Shown in pieces: positions 1 to 13,800 of a stretch of DNA of 64,000 nucleotides. The stretch is from assembly GCF_014905175.1 (NCBI RefSeq), contig NC_057789.1, positions 26,656,555 to 26,720,554 on the forward strand. The letters run 5' to 3'. Under the pieces are notes generated by a model that searched no databases, was not told the DNA's origin, and saw only the letters and a list, made by a program, of their open reading frames with translations. This DNA comes from Aphidius gifuensis (Eukaryota; Arthropoda; Insecta; Hymenoptera; Braconidae). How positions within the stretch are numbered: the first letter of the stretch is position 1; the number at the start of each line of letters is the position of its first letter. The position numbers and the translations under genes were made by a program.

Positions 1-3000
1 CTCTCAAACCTGCCATTCTTTCTTCCTCTTTATTTTATTTATTTATTTTTTTTATTTTTACCTTTCCGATTGCGTGTATATATGTGTATTCTGATTTTTT
101 TTTTTCTGTTGCTCACTTGCGTATACTACTATCAGTTGCTGCCACAAGTGGTAAAGATGAAGGAGAGAATGGTGAGAGGATACGATATTGCGAGTAAAGT
201 CATCTTTGGCCACACGCCGACCTTATTCAAACTGTATTTACGCATATGTATATATATTATTATTTATCTTTGTCTTACTCACAAGATATTTTGTGTGTGA
301 CAGCATGTACACATACGCCTCTACTGACATCCCATACAATTCTTTTCTCTCTATCACCTTACCAACATTTTCTTCATCTTTTTATTTTACCGACATAACC
401 GTCCACTTTAACTCTTTTTTTTTATCATTCTCTTTATCCTCTATGTTCATTTATTCTCTTCACTTAAAACACACATTGTATATATATATATATTTTTTTC
501 CAACTCATAGCAATCTCATACACTCAGGAAGTTAAACCATTATCCAAGTGATTTGTAATTCACTATCGGTATACCAAATGAAACACACATCAACTGATTT
601 ACCTTGACTTTATTGAATCCATATATCTCTGATGCAATTCTACACACAAATAAATTTTAAAAAAAATATATAAATTTTATAAATTAACAGTTGATTTTAA
701 AAATATAATAAATTAACAACAAATCAAGTAGTATAAGTATTACAAAATTATTGAGAATATATATAAAATAAAATAAATATTTTTTGAATGCGTTTATAAG
801 AAGACCACCAACATGCATTTCTTAATCTTGAAAAATATCATTGATTAAAAATCATGCATGTCCAATCAGCCTTTTTATATATTACCATTTTATTTGTTGT
901 TATATATATATGTATTTTTATGTGTATAATATATGTTATTCTTAAATCTTTAACCACTGTTGGATCATCTAATTGACTCGGTGGTGTGGGCCTTATATAT
1001 ACGTTGGCGTTATAGTGTTGGCGGTTAACGAGTGGTAACGTATATCCTTTATGCATCATATATACCAAAAGTTATACTCTGTCGAGACAGCTTATATAAA
1101 TGCGTTTCTGGTAGAGGTACCAGGTGATGCGCTTTGAACAAGAAAATAAAAAATTTATATTTTTTTAAAAAAATTATCATGATATAAAGTTGAGAGTGAT
1201 GTTGAGAGAATTTTACTTATGATTTTACTCAAGTATATTGCCTTTGGGCTTTATATGTACATACACCTGCCATGAATATTATACAATATGGCTTTTTCAT
1301 CAACTGTCATAAAGTAAAGCAGTTGTACATTTAGTTATTTTCATGTGACTTTAATTTAACATACTGGCTAGTATATGAGCTGAGATAAATAATTAAGTCA
1401 ATTTATTATATTTTAAATCAAGTGTGTCTATTTAGTCAAAATTAAATTTATTTTTTTAAATTAATTATGAAAATATATTTCAGTAGTATTGGTGTATATT
1501 TAGTCAGACAGTTTTTTTTTTTTTTTCATTTTTCACTAAAATATATATAGTTAAAATAGAGTTGAATATTTTTTTAATAGTCAAGAGAGGTAAATTTTCA
1601 TTTAGAATAATTTTATGTACATCGATCGATCTTATCTAAATTTTCTTTATTTTTCATAGATTAATAAATTATGGTAATAACAACTTGATATATTCGAATG
1701 AATAAATAATTTTTAAAACATTAATTAAATTGAAATGAATATATTTTTAAGAATAAATAATGAAAAGAAATTTAAATTTATATTTACCTTTGCAACAAGG
1801 TATATTTTTTTTAATTTACTATATCAATATTCAATTTTTAAATATATACGTCTGTTATTGATTAGATATTAAATAATAAATTTCTAATCTTACAGTAATA
1901 TATATTTTATTTTTTTCAAATAAATATATATCAAGTACTGGTGAGGTACCTCAGTGGTGGTTTCCCTTCTTATACATATTCAAGCATTTTTTTTCTTTTC
2001 TTTTTATTCTTCCTCTTCCTCACCTTTTTTTTCTTTTAATTTTTTTTTTCCTTCATAAACTTAATGCTAAGAATAAAAGAAAAAAAAAGAAAAATTTAAA
2101 TATTCCCATACATGCATACATTGTTCAGGTCAATTTCATGAGATTCTTCATGAAGGTTTTTTTGGCAATATTTATTACTGAATATTTGCCACAACATTCT
2201 TGCCATAAACTGTTACTTTACAACCTGCAAGAATAGTTATTTTTTTCTTTAGCTTTAACAATTCTTTCATTCCTCCATTAGCGTAAAAGCCACATTTTTG
2301 TCTTGTTTTCAATTCTTGTTTTATTATTTTTAACTTTAAGCTTGAGAGTTTGTGTGTGATGTGTGTTTGGGTGTTCCTTGCATTTTACGTTTTACTTTTT
2401 TTTTTATTTTTTGGTGTCTTTGTCTCCAAGGGAAATCTGATACAACATGATAGTCCCACAGTATCGATCCCTTCTGCTGGAGCAAAGCATCATGTTGGTA
2501 GTAGAAAAAATAATGTTGTGTGTTGGTGGAAAAAACGACATGTGTGTATATAAAAAATAAAAAAAAAAAACAAGAGTGTATATGGAAAGAGGATTATAAA
2601 AATAAAGGTACCTGCTAAAAAACTTACATACAACCTGCACACAAATATCAAAAAACCAAGTTGGTTTGTTGGCTTGACGATAGCGTGTGTGTGTATGTTA
2701 AAAAAGAAAAAAAAATTGTTAACGTAAGGTATGAGGATGAAGAAGTCATGGTGATGTTTGTGGTGGTGATGGTGGTGGTGTTGGATGGAGGGTTATTCGT
2801 GTGGTTGTTGCTTCGTCACATCAGACTCTCATTGATTTTGCTCAAGTTCCCTGGTCTCATATAGTCAAGGGACACAAAGTGCAAACGATGTACGAAGTAA
2901 AAGGTGACGAGAGAAGTTGAATAACACGAATACATGAATACAGCCAAACTAGAGGACAGTCAAAGTAACAGAGTGAGAGACAAAGAGATGATATATTTTA

Positions 3001-4748
3001 AACAAATATAGTTGGCTTGAAGAACAACACTGTGCACATATCGTCACACCCGAGGACATGCTCAAAATTTGAAATTTAAATTTACTTTTTTTTTTTGTCT
3101 TGGGATTTAGCAAAGTACAGAGACTCACGTTAATGTACCTCAGGGAAAACCAGAGAAATAAAATAAATATATATATAAATTTAAAAAACAAAAATATTTT
3201 TTTTAGAAAAAACGCTTAGGTATATTTACGATTAGATATTCATATATCACTGCTGCATCTTTGACTAAATTTATTTTGAAAATTCTAATTTTTTATATAA
3301 AAAAAAAAATTCAAGAGACTTAAAATTATATCCTATCTTTCATCAAATTTCTATAAATTCTCATATATATATTTTTTTTACGTAATTTTCAAATATATTT
3401 GATACCGTTGTGTGTGGATTTTATCTTGTTGAATCAACGTTGACCCCAAGTCAGTTTCCGTTGAACGGGTAAACACACCAGCTCAGGGAATAGTAATTCG
3501 AAGCGAACCTATATCTTCCCTCTGTCCAACAAACAAACAAATACACACACACACACACACACATTTAAAATAACAAATATACAAAATATTCTGTCTCTTT
3601 TTTATTTATGTTTATTTATCTTTACCCCAAGTTGGACAATGCTGACTCGTTTTGCGTGACACGTGTTTGATTTTTTCATTTTATTATTTTTTTCTTTCTT
3701 TCTCTCCTTGTCTGGTATATAAACTAGGTTCAATATACCATAACAGATTTAAATTTAACTGCAGTGCAGAAAAAAGAGAAATAAAAAAAATCATGATCCA
3801 CCTTGTAGTATATATTTTATACTGATTCTTAACTTTTAAGTATTAAAACATAAAATCGTGGGTGCGTCGTGTACCAGTTTATATGTCTTGTTTAATATTG
3901 GCAGCAATGATAGCAAATGTGTACTGGTCATGATGATGATACTGGTTGTGGCAATAGGTGCCATCAAGTTGACTTTCACCTCAGACTGGTAACGATCACG
4001 TCTCGATAACGATCCCCAAGGTTTTTCAAACATTATTTGTGAATATATTTTATGGAAAGTCGACTTTGTATATATATAAAGCTAAATGTCCAGACAGAAT
4101 GATGTACGTTTCTTCCTTGATGATGAACTTTATCTCAAGATATCCATGGGAATCATATATATATATTTATTTAATGAAAAATTATTACATCTTATTTTAT
4201 AATGAGATATCATATAGCACAGTGACTAAAATAATAAAAAAAAAAATTTATCTATGATGAGGAAAAAAAAATAATAATAAAAATAATTATATCTAGTGAT
4301 ATAAAAAGGAGAAAAAATAAAAAAAAAAGAATTTTTTTTTATTTTTCTAGAGAATCTGAAAACACGTATAGTATACACTTGTTCTGATCTGTTTTTGATA
4401 TGGCTTTTGGGTGGTATGTGGAAAGGTAGAAGCATCAAAAAAAAAACTAAAAAAAAAAATTAAAGGGCTCTTTTCTGACAAACACAGTGGTACAGGGAGA
4501 GACACACAGACACATGTGTGTAGTCGAGATATGATATACAAAATACAAATGTGTGTACAGGTGAAAAATAAAAAAAAAGTAAAAAAAAAAAGAGGTAGCA
4601 AGGAGGGTTGATGTAATGTGTGTTGTGTATATATAATATAACAGTAGAGTTTGGTGTGTGCCAGGTCTCAGCAGCCGTTAGAGCAGCAGCCGGTCGATAT
4701 ATACCCGAGACTAACACACTCGCGAGTATCGTCGTCTGCTTTTTGTGT
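1..4748. other. Non-coding region upstream of Eph
   Basis: No convincing coding exon was found on either strand. The stretch is AT-rich and contains poly-T/poly-A runs, an (AC)n microsatellite at 3543-3563 and TATA-like strings. The last 100 bases or so (about 4650-4740) are richer in G+C, with CAG/CCG-rich sequence, and sit just before the candidate first coding exon of Eph. That makes them a reasonable place for the 5' UTR and promoter, but this is inferred from position only. Confidence 0.6.
3543..3563. repeat. (AC)n microsatellite
   Basis: About ten uninterrupted AC dinucleotides in non-coding DNA upstream of Eph. Confidence 0.95.
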
Positions 4749-4821
4749 ATGAAAAATATCTCATTCCCTTCAATACTCAAAATTTTGTATATATACATAT
4801 GTTTTTTTGCGCCAGCGCAAC
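4749..4821 (+). CDS. Eph: Eph exon 1 (candidate signal-peptide exon)
   Basis: The ATG at 4749 opens 24 codons that look like a signal peptide: MKN start, a hydrophobic core (ILYIYICFFA) and an A-P-A/Q cleavage-like end. A GTATGA donor follows at 4822. The exon ends in phase 1, which is what the next exon needs, and the join reads Q-L-V-L-L-D-T-T. It is the first in-frame ATG; -3 and +4 were not used to choose it. The intron would be 442 nt. Phase and character fit, but a 73-nt exon could arise by chance, and a different first exon might lie outside the window. Confidence 0.6.
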
Positions 4822-7800
4822 GTATGAGTGCAATGGCGTTGCAACCACCACATTATCAATGTACTCTGTCTCCAGACTAGAGGTGCTGCAGACTCTACAC
4901 TTTATTCTTCTCTTTCGTTTCTTCTCTACCACCTTTTTTTTTTTTTTTTTATATAATAAAGTATATACTCTTTACTTGATACTTTTTTAATTTTTTATAT
5001 ATTTATATACTTTTTATTTTTTGTCCTCTTTTGGTAGTATATACTCTTTGCTCTTTCATGACACAGCTGCCATTTTGGAGGGACCCCTGACAAGTCGATG
5101 ACACGACAGGGTCAACCTTTACGTGTTTTAAATAGCCATTAAAAATTAAATCACTGTTTATAAACATGCAATGTTAATATCAATCAAGAAAACAAAAAAA
5201 AATACTTTTAATTTTGTATATTACAAATTTATTTTTAATTATTTAATTGGTTTTTTGTTTCAGTTGTTCTATTGGACACAACAACAGAAGAAATATTGGA
5301 TTGGACTAAATTTCCATATGAACCACATGCAAAAACACCTGGGGTAAGTCAAAGATTATATTATTATTTTAAACAAATATTTTCTGGTTTAAAAAACAAT
5401 CCATAAATAAAGCATCATTATGGTAATTATATCATTGACCTCCAACCACCAGCCATTTAAATTATCAAAAAGAAAAAAATTGTCTAGCCGCAATATATAT
5501 ATACATAATGATCTAAAAATTTCATTATTAAAAATAAATATCAATTATTTATAAATAAAAAAAAATAAATCTTATGTTTATAAATATAAAAAATATGCAA
5601 ATAATATTGAGTCACATGAATCAAGTACAATGACCCTATAAATATATATAAAAATAAATTTTGATTGATGTTTGATTATTTGATGAATGATAGAATATAT
5701 ACAGTTGAATATGGAAAAAAATAAATAACCAACTAAATAAATAAATAAATAATGATTGGGTGGAAAGGGTGTGTGTGTGTATATAAAGAGAGAGAGAGAA
5801 AAGGGGGGTGATATAAGGGGGGAAAGAGAGAATTTGAGATATAAGTTTTGAAAATTCCATATCTTTGACTCCCGTCGTGGTCATTGCGTTACAGAAGCGC
5901 GAGTTATGGTCTCTTCTTCAGCATTTAACTGTGCGCACTCATCTCATCTTTTTCTTATATTCATATGTACTCTTTTTCTTTCACATACGTGGGCTCCCGC
6001 TGTCCAGTATATATTCTTGAGCGCCATGTTTGTTTTTCAGTTGTTAAGCGCCCAGCAGGCCGCCAGACAGGTTAAATCAGCGTCGCCTTCTGAACCTTCT
6101 TCCCCTCTTCTTATCCTTATTCTCCTTTTTCATTTTTTTTTTTTTTAATTTTTATTTTTCTCCTCATCACCCTCTAACCCTCTTATACACCACCTTTTTG
6201 TGTGTGTATATATATATTGCCTCACCTACATCATCATCATCATCATCATCTTTCTCACTCACAAATTTTTCTCTTTTCTGTCTTTTATCCTTAGCATACC
6301 ATAAGACTCGTTCCTTCGGGCTAACAAATTGCTTTTTCTCGAACGGACAAATTAGAGAATTCAGAGCCCTGTACAGAGAAGAATGTTTTTTTTTTTTTTT
6401 TTTTATTTGAATTTTATTTTCATTTATTTATATATGGGAAAAAAAAAATAATTATTTATATTATTAATTTATATTTTAAATAAATATTTGATAAAGAATT
6501 TGGTTCATTTAAAAAATAGAAATTTTTTAAAAATAATTAGAGCTTTTGTGCATATTTTTTTGTAACTTTTTTTTATGGACGTATATTGACTTTTTATATT
6601 TAATGTAGACACAAGTTTATGTATATATCTAGAGAAAGGCTATTTAATGGAATTTTAGAAGAGAAAAAAAATACAAAATTAGAATCAAGTGTTAGCATGT
6701 TCTTGTTAGATTTAACTGTCTTGAATCTTCATCGGTCAACTCAAAGGCACATAGGTATTTTTTTGAGCTTGTCTTTTATGAGGTCTAGTTGTTCTTGGAA
6801 TTAATAAGCACCATTTGCACCTCGAAAAATGAAAAAAAAGGTAGCATATCTGTTAAATGCCATAAAAAACATAATAATAATAATAAAGCCAAGTCAAAGA
6901 ACTTTATATACATATTTTCAAATGAAACTTGATATTTTTGTTCAAATATATATATTCTTGAAAGCTGCTGTGTATAAAAAAAATAAATAAAAAGTATATA
7001 GACAACTGTATAAATCAGAGATTTAAACATCAACTTGTTTCAAATAAAAACTAAATTTTTCAACTGTATAAAAAGTTTAGAATATATCTTGGAAAAAAAT
7101 TAGAGCAGCTTTGAGATTAATTCAAAAACTTTGAAAACTCTAAAACTTTTAAATATTGATTTAAAAAAAAAAACGGCGTGTGGTCAAGAAATATTTTAAA
7201 ACATCCGGTTTAATTATTTTGAAATAAAAAAAAAAAAAAAAAACATTTATATATTTAATGAATAATGATAGACTGCAGCATGTACTAAAATGAATTAGCC
7301 ATAATGTTAAAAGTGAAAGAGAGTTTGTTTAAGAGATGATTTGTGTTGAATGATTGCATCATTCACAAGTGGCATGTTGAGAGAGGAAGTACTTATCAAG
7401 TAGTGATGTAGCAGAAAAAAAATAAATACAGAATGACAGTTTCAAGCACCCACACCTGAAATATATTTATAAACTTGTGCATATGTATATAAATAAATAT
7501 TGCGACGAATTTTTTTTATTTTATTTACTCTCTTATCTTGTTTCATCTTGACACTCAAATCTCAAATTATTTACTCTTATATTTTTATGATTTTTTTGAC
7601 TAAAACAAAAGAGTCTATCTTCAGCTTAATGGTGGAAAAATTATTGCAGTATTCTTAGAATTAATTGAAGCAAAAAATATAACTCTAAGGGAAAAAAAAA
7701 AAAAATACTCAAGCCCTTATGTTGGCAAAATGACAGTTGGTCTTTGTTCATTTTTTAAATTACAATTATTTATTTTCGTGTACATATAGATTCGTAATAT

Positions 7801-10800
7801 TAAATTCCGTTTGTAAGAAATAAAGTTGTAATTAACGTACTAATGTAATAAGTTTTGCGCTACTATTACCCATTGGATACAAGCAATGTGCATGCTGAGT
7901 TATTAATAGACAATGCCTCGAGGCTAGAAGAAGAAGAAGAATAAAGAAAAAGCTTTGAAAACAAACACGGATAAAATATAAAATTAACCCTGACTATTTG
8001 AACAACCCCGTAATGTAGATGGGTAAATTTAGTAAAGAGGGGTCATGGGGTTTTTACTTAAATTGCATGGGGATATAAAATATAAATTTTCAAAAGAAAA
8101 TATGATAATTTACAGTTAAACAGATATAAATTAAAATATGCAAAATGAGAAACAAGAATTATGGCAAAACAAAGAAATTCAACTTCTCAGATATATCTAA
8201 TTAGTAATTTAAAATATACAAATTATTAATTTGCTTTTATTTTATCAAATTTATTATATATTTGATAATTAAATTACAAAAAATAAAAATTATAATATTC
8301 AAATGAAAAATTTAAATTTATAATTAAAAATCATAGATATATTTTTAAAAAATTTTCAAGATAAAAAACATTTAACTTTGATCTTTTGTTTTTTTGCATT
8401 TAGATTTTTTTTTTACCGCAAACCACAAATGAAGCACAAGACAGTGGTGGGTCTCTTGTCAACTTATCTTTGAGTTACATCTCATCTAACGGCTTCTTTT
8501 CTTTGACTTCCTTCGTTTCTTCTTCCTTATATACACTGATGTTGCTTCTGTTGATGGTCCTTGAAAGACCTTCTTCTTCTTCTTCACCATCACCATGAAA
8601 TTATTTTTTTTTTCCACTCTTTTTCCTATATGTCACTTTATCGCCATCCGTCTAGCATATCTGCATCTTAAATGCATTTCTCAGTAAACACAAATTTCAG
8701 TATACAAAAATCTAGGTGGAAAAAAAAAAAATAACATATTATCCATGTGGGATAAATTAGTGACAAATTCCTAGACTAAAAAATTGTTAAGATCTTAAAT
8801 TTTTTATAATCTTTTTATCTTTTTTTCTCTTTGATATTTTTTATCTTTTTTGTAAATACTTGTCACAAAATAACTGTTGATATTTTGATGTTACTGTTTC
8901 GTAGAATTTTTGGCAGTTTTAAAAAAAAAAAAAAAATCTTTTAATGTTTTTATTTTAAGAGACGTGCTTCAAAATATATACTGAATGAACATCAATGGCC
9001 CAACGAATGCCACAAAATCCTCAAAGTTATGAAACCCAACAATGTAATTTACACTTTTTTTTTTATTTTTTTTTTTTATTCATTGCTTTTTATTGTTGTC
9101 CGGTCTTTTGTTCTGAGTTTTGTTAAAAAAAAATTTTTTATTTTTCCATTCGGTTCTCTTCTTTATGCTCTCTCTCCCTGTTGATATTTTTTTTTTTTTT
9201 TTAATCTCATGTAGAACAAACAAAACACAATGTGATGCTATCAAATCCCAGTAATCAGATATAACATTTTATTCCATGTATTATACTACCCTAAAAATTG
9301 TCATCAAATTCACATCTTATCATCATTGTAAATATAAACTCAATTCACATTGTGTTTGATATTAAAATATCATCATCGATATACATTGGATGATTGTATA
9401 TAAGGTAACTGATACTTCCCAGTATAACTTGTATAATCGTTTTTAAATTTTTTTTATCTTTATTATATAAAATTCTCCCTTCACATCTCTCTCTTGGCTG
9501 TATTTTATTTTTTGAATTCATTGCTTCAAATGCCTCGTCTCTTTTCCAATCTGAATCATCAATTTTCTCCTGATCCCCCTGTGCCAACCAACGCCCTATG
9601 GTTTGTTGGCCAAGTTAATTTATCAAGCTCGATCGTTTTTGAACTGGCTTGTGAAGAATGACGCCTTATCTTTTACAAGTATTATCTCTCCTTTTTTTTT
9701 TTTTTTTGCCCCAACGAGTCACAAGTGTCAGGGATCTGTATTTCATATATACATCAACGAACAAAACATTTATTTATTTATCTTTGTGTGTGTGTACAAT
9801 ATTGCAAAGATGGTATTTGTATTTGTCTGTTTTTAAGGACGAAGACTCGAAGAGAATTGTTTGTGTGTGCGAGGATAAAAGCCATATAAGAATTTGACTT
9901 CAAATAAAATGCGTGATATCAATTACAGATTTGTTGCATCGATACATCCGGCAATGAAAAATAATATAAATAAATATATACACCGGATATTCATTGATAA
10001 ATTTTTATCTCACCTTTTTAACCTTTCATGTTTATTTTTTTCTAATCAATTTAATTATATATTTAAATTATTTCTAGTTTTAAATTTCAAATGATAATGA
10101 ATATGTATATATATTTTTTTTTTTTAAAAGTTGACAAAGTTTTAAAATATATAATTTAACTAAAGAATCACCAAAGCAATAGTTGATGTATTTATTGTAA
10201 CATATATAAAAGAGACATTTTAGTACCAGAATCATCTCTCTCTCAACACCCTTTCGTTCATCATCTCTCCAACTTTTCTAGTCTCATTTTATTTCTTTTC
10301 ATTTTAATGACACTATCATCTAACATCAGTGTCGACACTCGATGTTAATCCTACCAAGAATTAATGACTCCCAAGAATAAAAAAAAAAAAAAACATTTGT
10401 AAGTTTATTATATATTTTATTCATTTATATTATTTTTTTATAAATTTTTTATACAATCTTTTTTGTAACTCTTGGTATATTTATGACATGAATTTATTTC
10501 TAGATGGTCATCATAGATGAATAATAATAATAACAAGAGAGTATAATCATTTCACTGATAATCATATGCGTATGTCATTGGCCTTATTGGTGATGCCCAC
10601 AAAAAATAACACGTTGGATCATTTTGATCATAAATGAAAACGTTAGATGCTAATTTTTATTTTACAAAAATTATTATTATTATTTTTATTCACATAAAAT
10701 TTGATGGATAAACAGATATATATCGTCGACACATTCCCATCTTTTGCATAATCATGATGGTCCCATCAACATGAAGATAATGAATTCGTCTTTTGGACAC

Positions 10801-13800
10801 GCTTGTTGTCTTTCTTTATTTTATACATACCTTTATCACAATCGTGATGTCATATATATATCTTCTTTCATTTTTTTTGTTTCTTTTTAGTTACATTTTT
10901 TTTTTTAAATATTTTACTTTATTTTTTTTTTTCACTGCGAGAACGCAATTTTTTTTTAATATTAATTTTTCTTAAAGTTATGTGTCATCTGATGGTGATA
11001 TAGCTAGGAGCAAATGACGCGTGAATGATTGCTTATATTGGATGTGACTTTTGGCTTCGAGGGATTGGCCTCTAGTGTCATTCATTTTGATTTTGATCTT
11101 GACATCTTGATCACTGCAGCAACTACCTTTTGAAATTTTTTTTTTTTCTTATATCTTGGTGTACTCATGCATCTTATATTAAATGACTAATGTGCATTTG
11201 AAAATTATCATAATCAAAATACCGAAAAATAAAAAAAAATATTAAATTCAATATTAATAGTGTTTTATTTTTTTATTGAACAAAAAGTCTATTCTTGTTT
11301 ATTGATATATACTTAGACAAAAAAAAAAAAAAGCTAACATTTATGTTCATTAAAAGTGATAGAAACTGGTCAATGCATTGTTACACTGTACAAAGATAAA
11401 TAGAGAAAAAAAGACGTCCGACTGCCTGGCGACAATATTTTAAACACAACTCTCACACGTATGACAAATTGATATTTTTATTATTATTTTTTATTATCCA
11501 TTTGTTTGTATATAAATTACAGACACATGTGAGTGTCGTGTGAGATGAAAAATTCCGCCTTATTAAAAGATTTAATTTATATAAAACGATGACCATTATT
11601 TTTCATTGGTATCAATCACTTGATATCATCACACAGTGTTTGAACTATTGTATCTATTAAAGTCATTATTCATTGTTATCCTAATGTGACATTTAAATAT
11701 ATAAAATTATTTTTAATATTATTTTTCAATTAATAAACTTTGAATTTAATTTGTAACAATATATTTCTTTTGTTGTATAAAAAACTTGTAGCAATTAATA
11801 TTAAAAGAAGCTTGTGTTGATTAAAAAAAAAAATACATGAAGATTCTAGACTTTAAATAAATAAATATATATGTTATAGTGTAGTATATTTATGCTTTAG
11901 TATTATGAACAGACACAGTTGGGGCTTTAACACATTATCCGCCATTTTCCAGACGTCTAGAATCAATCGTGACTCTTTTTAACACCCCAACACCTATGTA
12001 TATACAACTGGTCAGAGACAAAAAAGAATCTTCTTCCCTTTCAAGAACACTTGAAGTATATTTTTTTTATACAGTATTTTTTTTTTTCGTCAAAAGTATC
12101 AAAGCCGACTCATAAAGTACATACCCTGAAATATAATATGCGTGTGCATAACGAGCTGGGGGATTAAATCTACGCCACAGCTAATCCTTTCTCACCGCAG
12201 ACACGAAAGGCTTTTTTGCTATGTTTAGGAACGTAGATGGTTTTAATAATTTTTTTATTTTTCATTTATCATTATTTTATTTGTTTAATATATTTTTCAA
12301 AGAATTTTTTAAGTATATAAAGTGTAGGAAAAATTAGGGGGTTTATTATTTTGATTAGTTTGACAATTTTTATTTTTTTACGTGGAAATAATTAAATTTC
12401 TTTGAAAGCAGATGTCCAATTCATTCGAGATTTTATCAGACAATTAATTGTATCTTAAGAAAAATTTAGACAAATTGATCCTTAAAGAAATTCTCATCTT
12501 CCAGCAACTGACATAAGGCCAGCGAAAATATACAAAATTACAAAACAGACATATGGCATTCGGAAAAACTTACAAATGATTTTTAAAATTTAATTCTCAG
12601 TAAAGAAAAAAAAATAAAATAGACGAAAAACTTTCATGATATCACGTAAAAAAGGAAAATTTGTTTAAATTAAAAGTCAAATTTGGCATGGTTTTTTTTT
12701 CTCTAAAAAGTTCTAAAGAATTTAAACAAGATAGTTTGATAAAAAAAAGAAAAAACATAAATTTCAAATTCATGAAAAATTTGTGGTTCGGAATAGGATA
12801 ATATTGAGTATAGAAAGATATTGGAAGTTTGTGAAAATCCCTGAGGATGTTTAGTAAGCACGTTTCAAAATGGATCGATTTATATTAAGTGTGAATTACT
12901 GTAGAATAAATCCTAACCTAACCCAAACTGGTCACGTACTGATTGCATTTTTGCACACTAAAATCATATTCACAGACGATAATATATATTATAAAAAAAT
13001 AAAATAAACTTATGCCCCTGGGTTATCGATGTATATATACACATAAAACCATAGTGCAGTTAGAAGTTTAAAGAAAAATAAATTATAAAATTAATACTGC
13101 AGAGAAAACGAAAATTCAACAAACATGAGAATACAGAGAACCTTTGCAATGTGTTGCGTGTATTTGTTTCGAGGCATTGTGCACGTATCGATAAATAAAA
13201 TAAAAATAAATAAAAAGTATAACATTAACAAGGTTAAATATGAATAAAATTTAACTCTCAGTATTCATGAATGTATATTTAAACTGTTCATTAAAATTAT
13301 TTATTAGTAAAAACGGTGAAATTTATTTATTTAAAAATAAAATACAGTAAAAAACACTCTGCTTTTTTTTCGAGTTTATAATATAATTAGCAAATAATTT
13401 TTTATAATTTTCTAGGCTGACTTGAGAGCTTGAGCTATGTAAAAACAATAAAGCTATATATTTTTTTTTTTAATTTATAAAATTCCAAGTGAAATATAAA
13501 ATAGAGTTATTATAAAAAGGTAAAAATTTAATATTGAAATTTAAAAATCCAGCTTTTTTATTTTTATATTAAAGCTATATTTTCTAAGAATTGAAAATCA
13601 TAAAAGCAAGCTTGAATACAAGTATGGAATACAAAATCTCCTGGGGATATTTAAAAATATTAAATCTTTTTTTTTTTTGTCTTGAGTACAGCTTTTCTAA
13701 CTCGTTGACATTGTATAGAATCTGATGACCAGTATAAATCCCTGAGCCATTTATGTATATAAAAATAATAAATGGAATTGAAAAAGACAATTTTATATTT

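Noticed and set aside
12912..12924. CCTAA-type insect telomere repeat
   Set aside because: Just over two units. The similar AGGTTAGGTTG in the RpL34 and chimera introns is a shared intron block, not telomeric.
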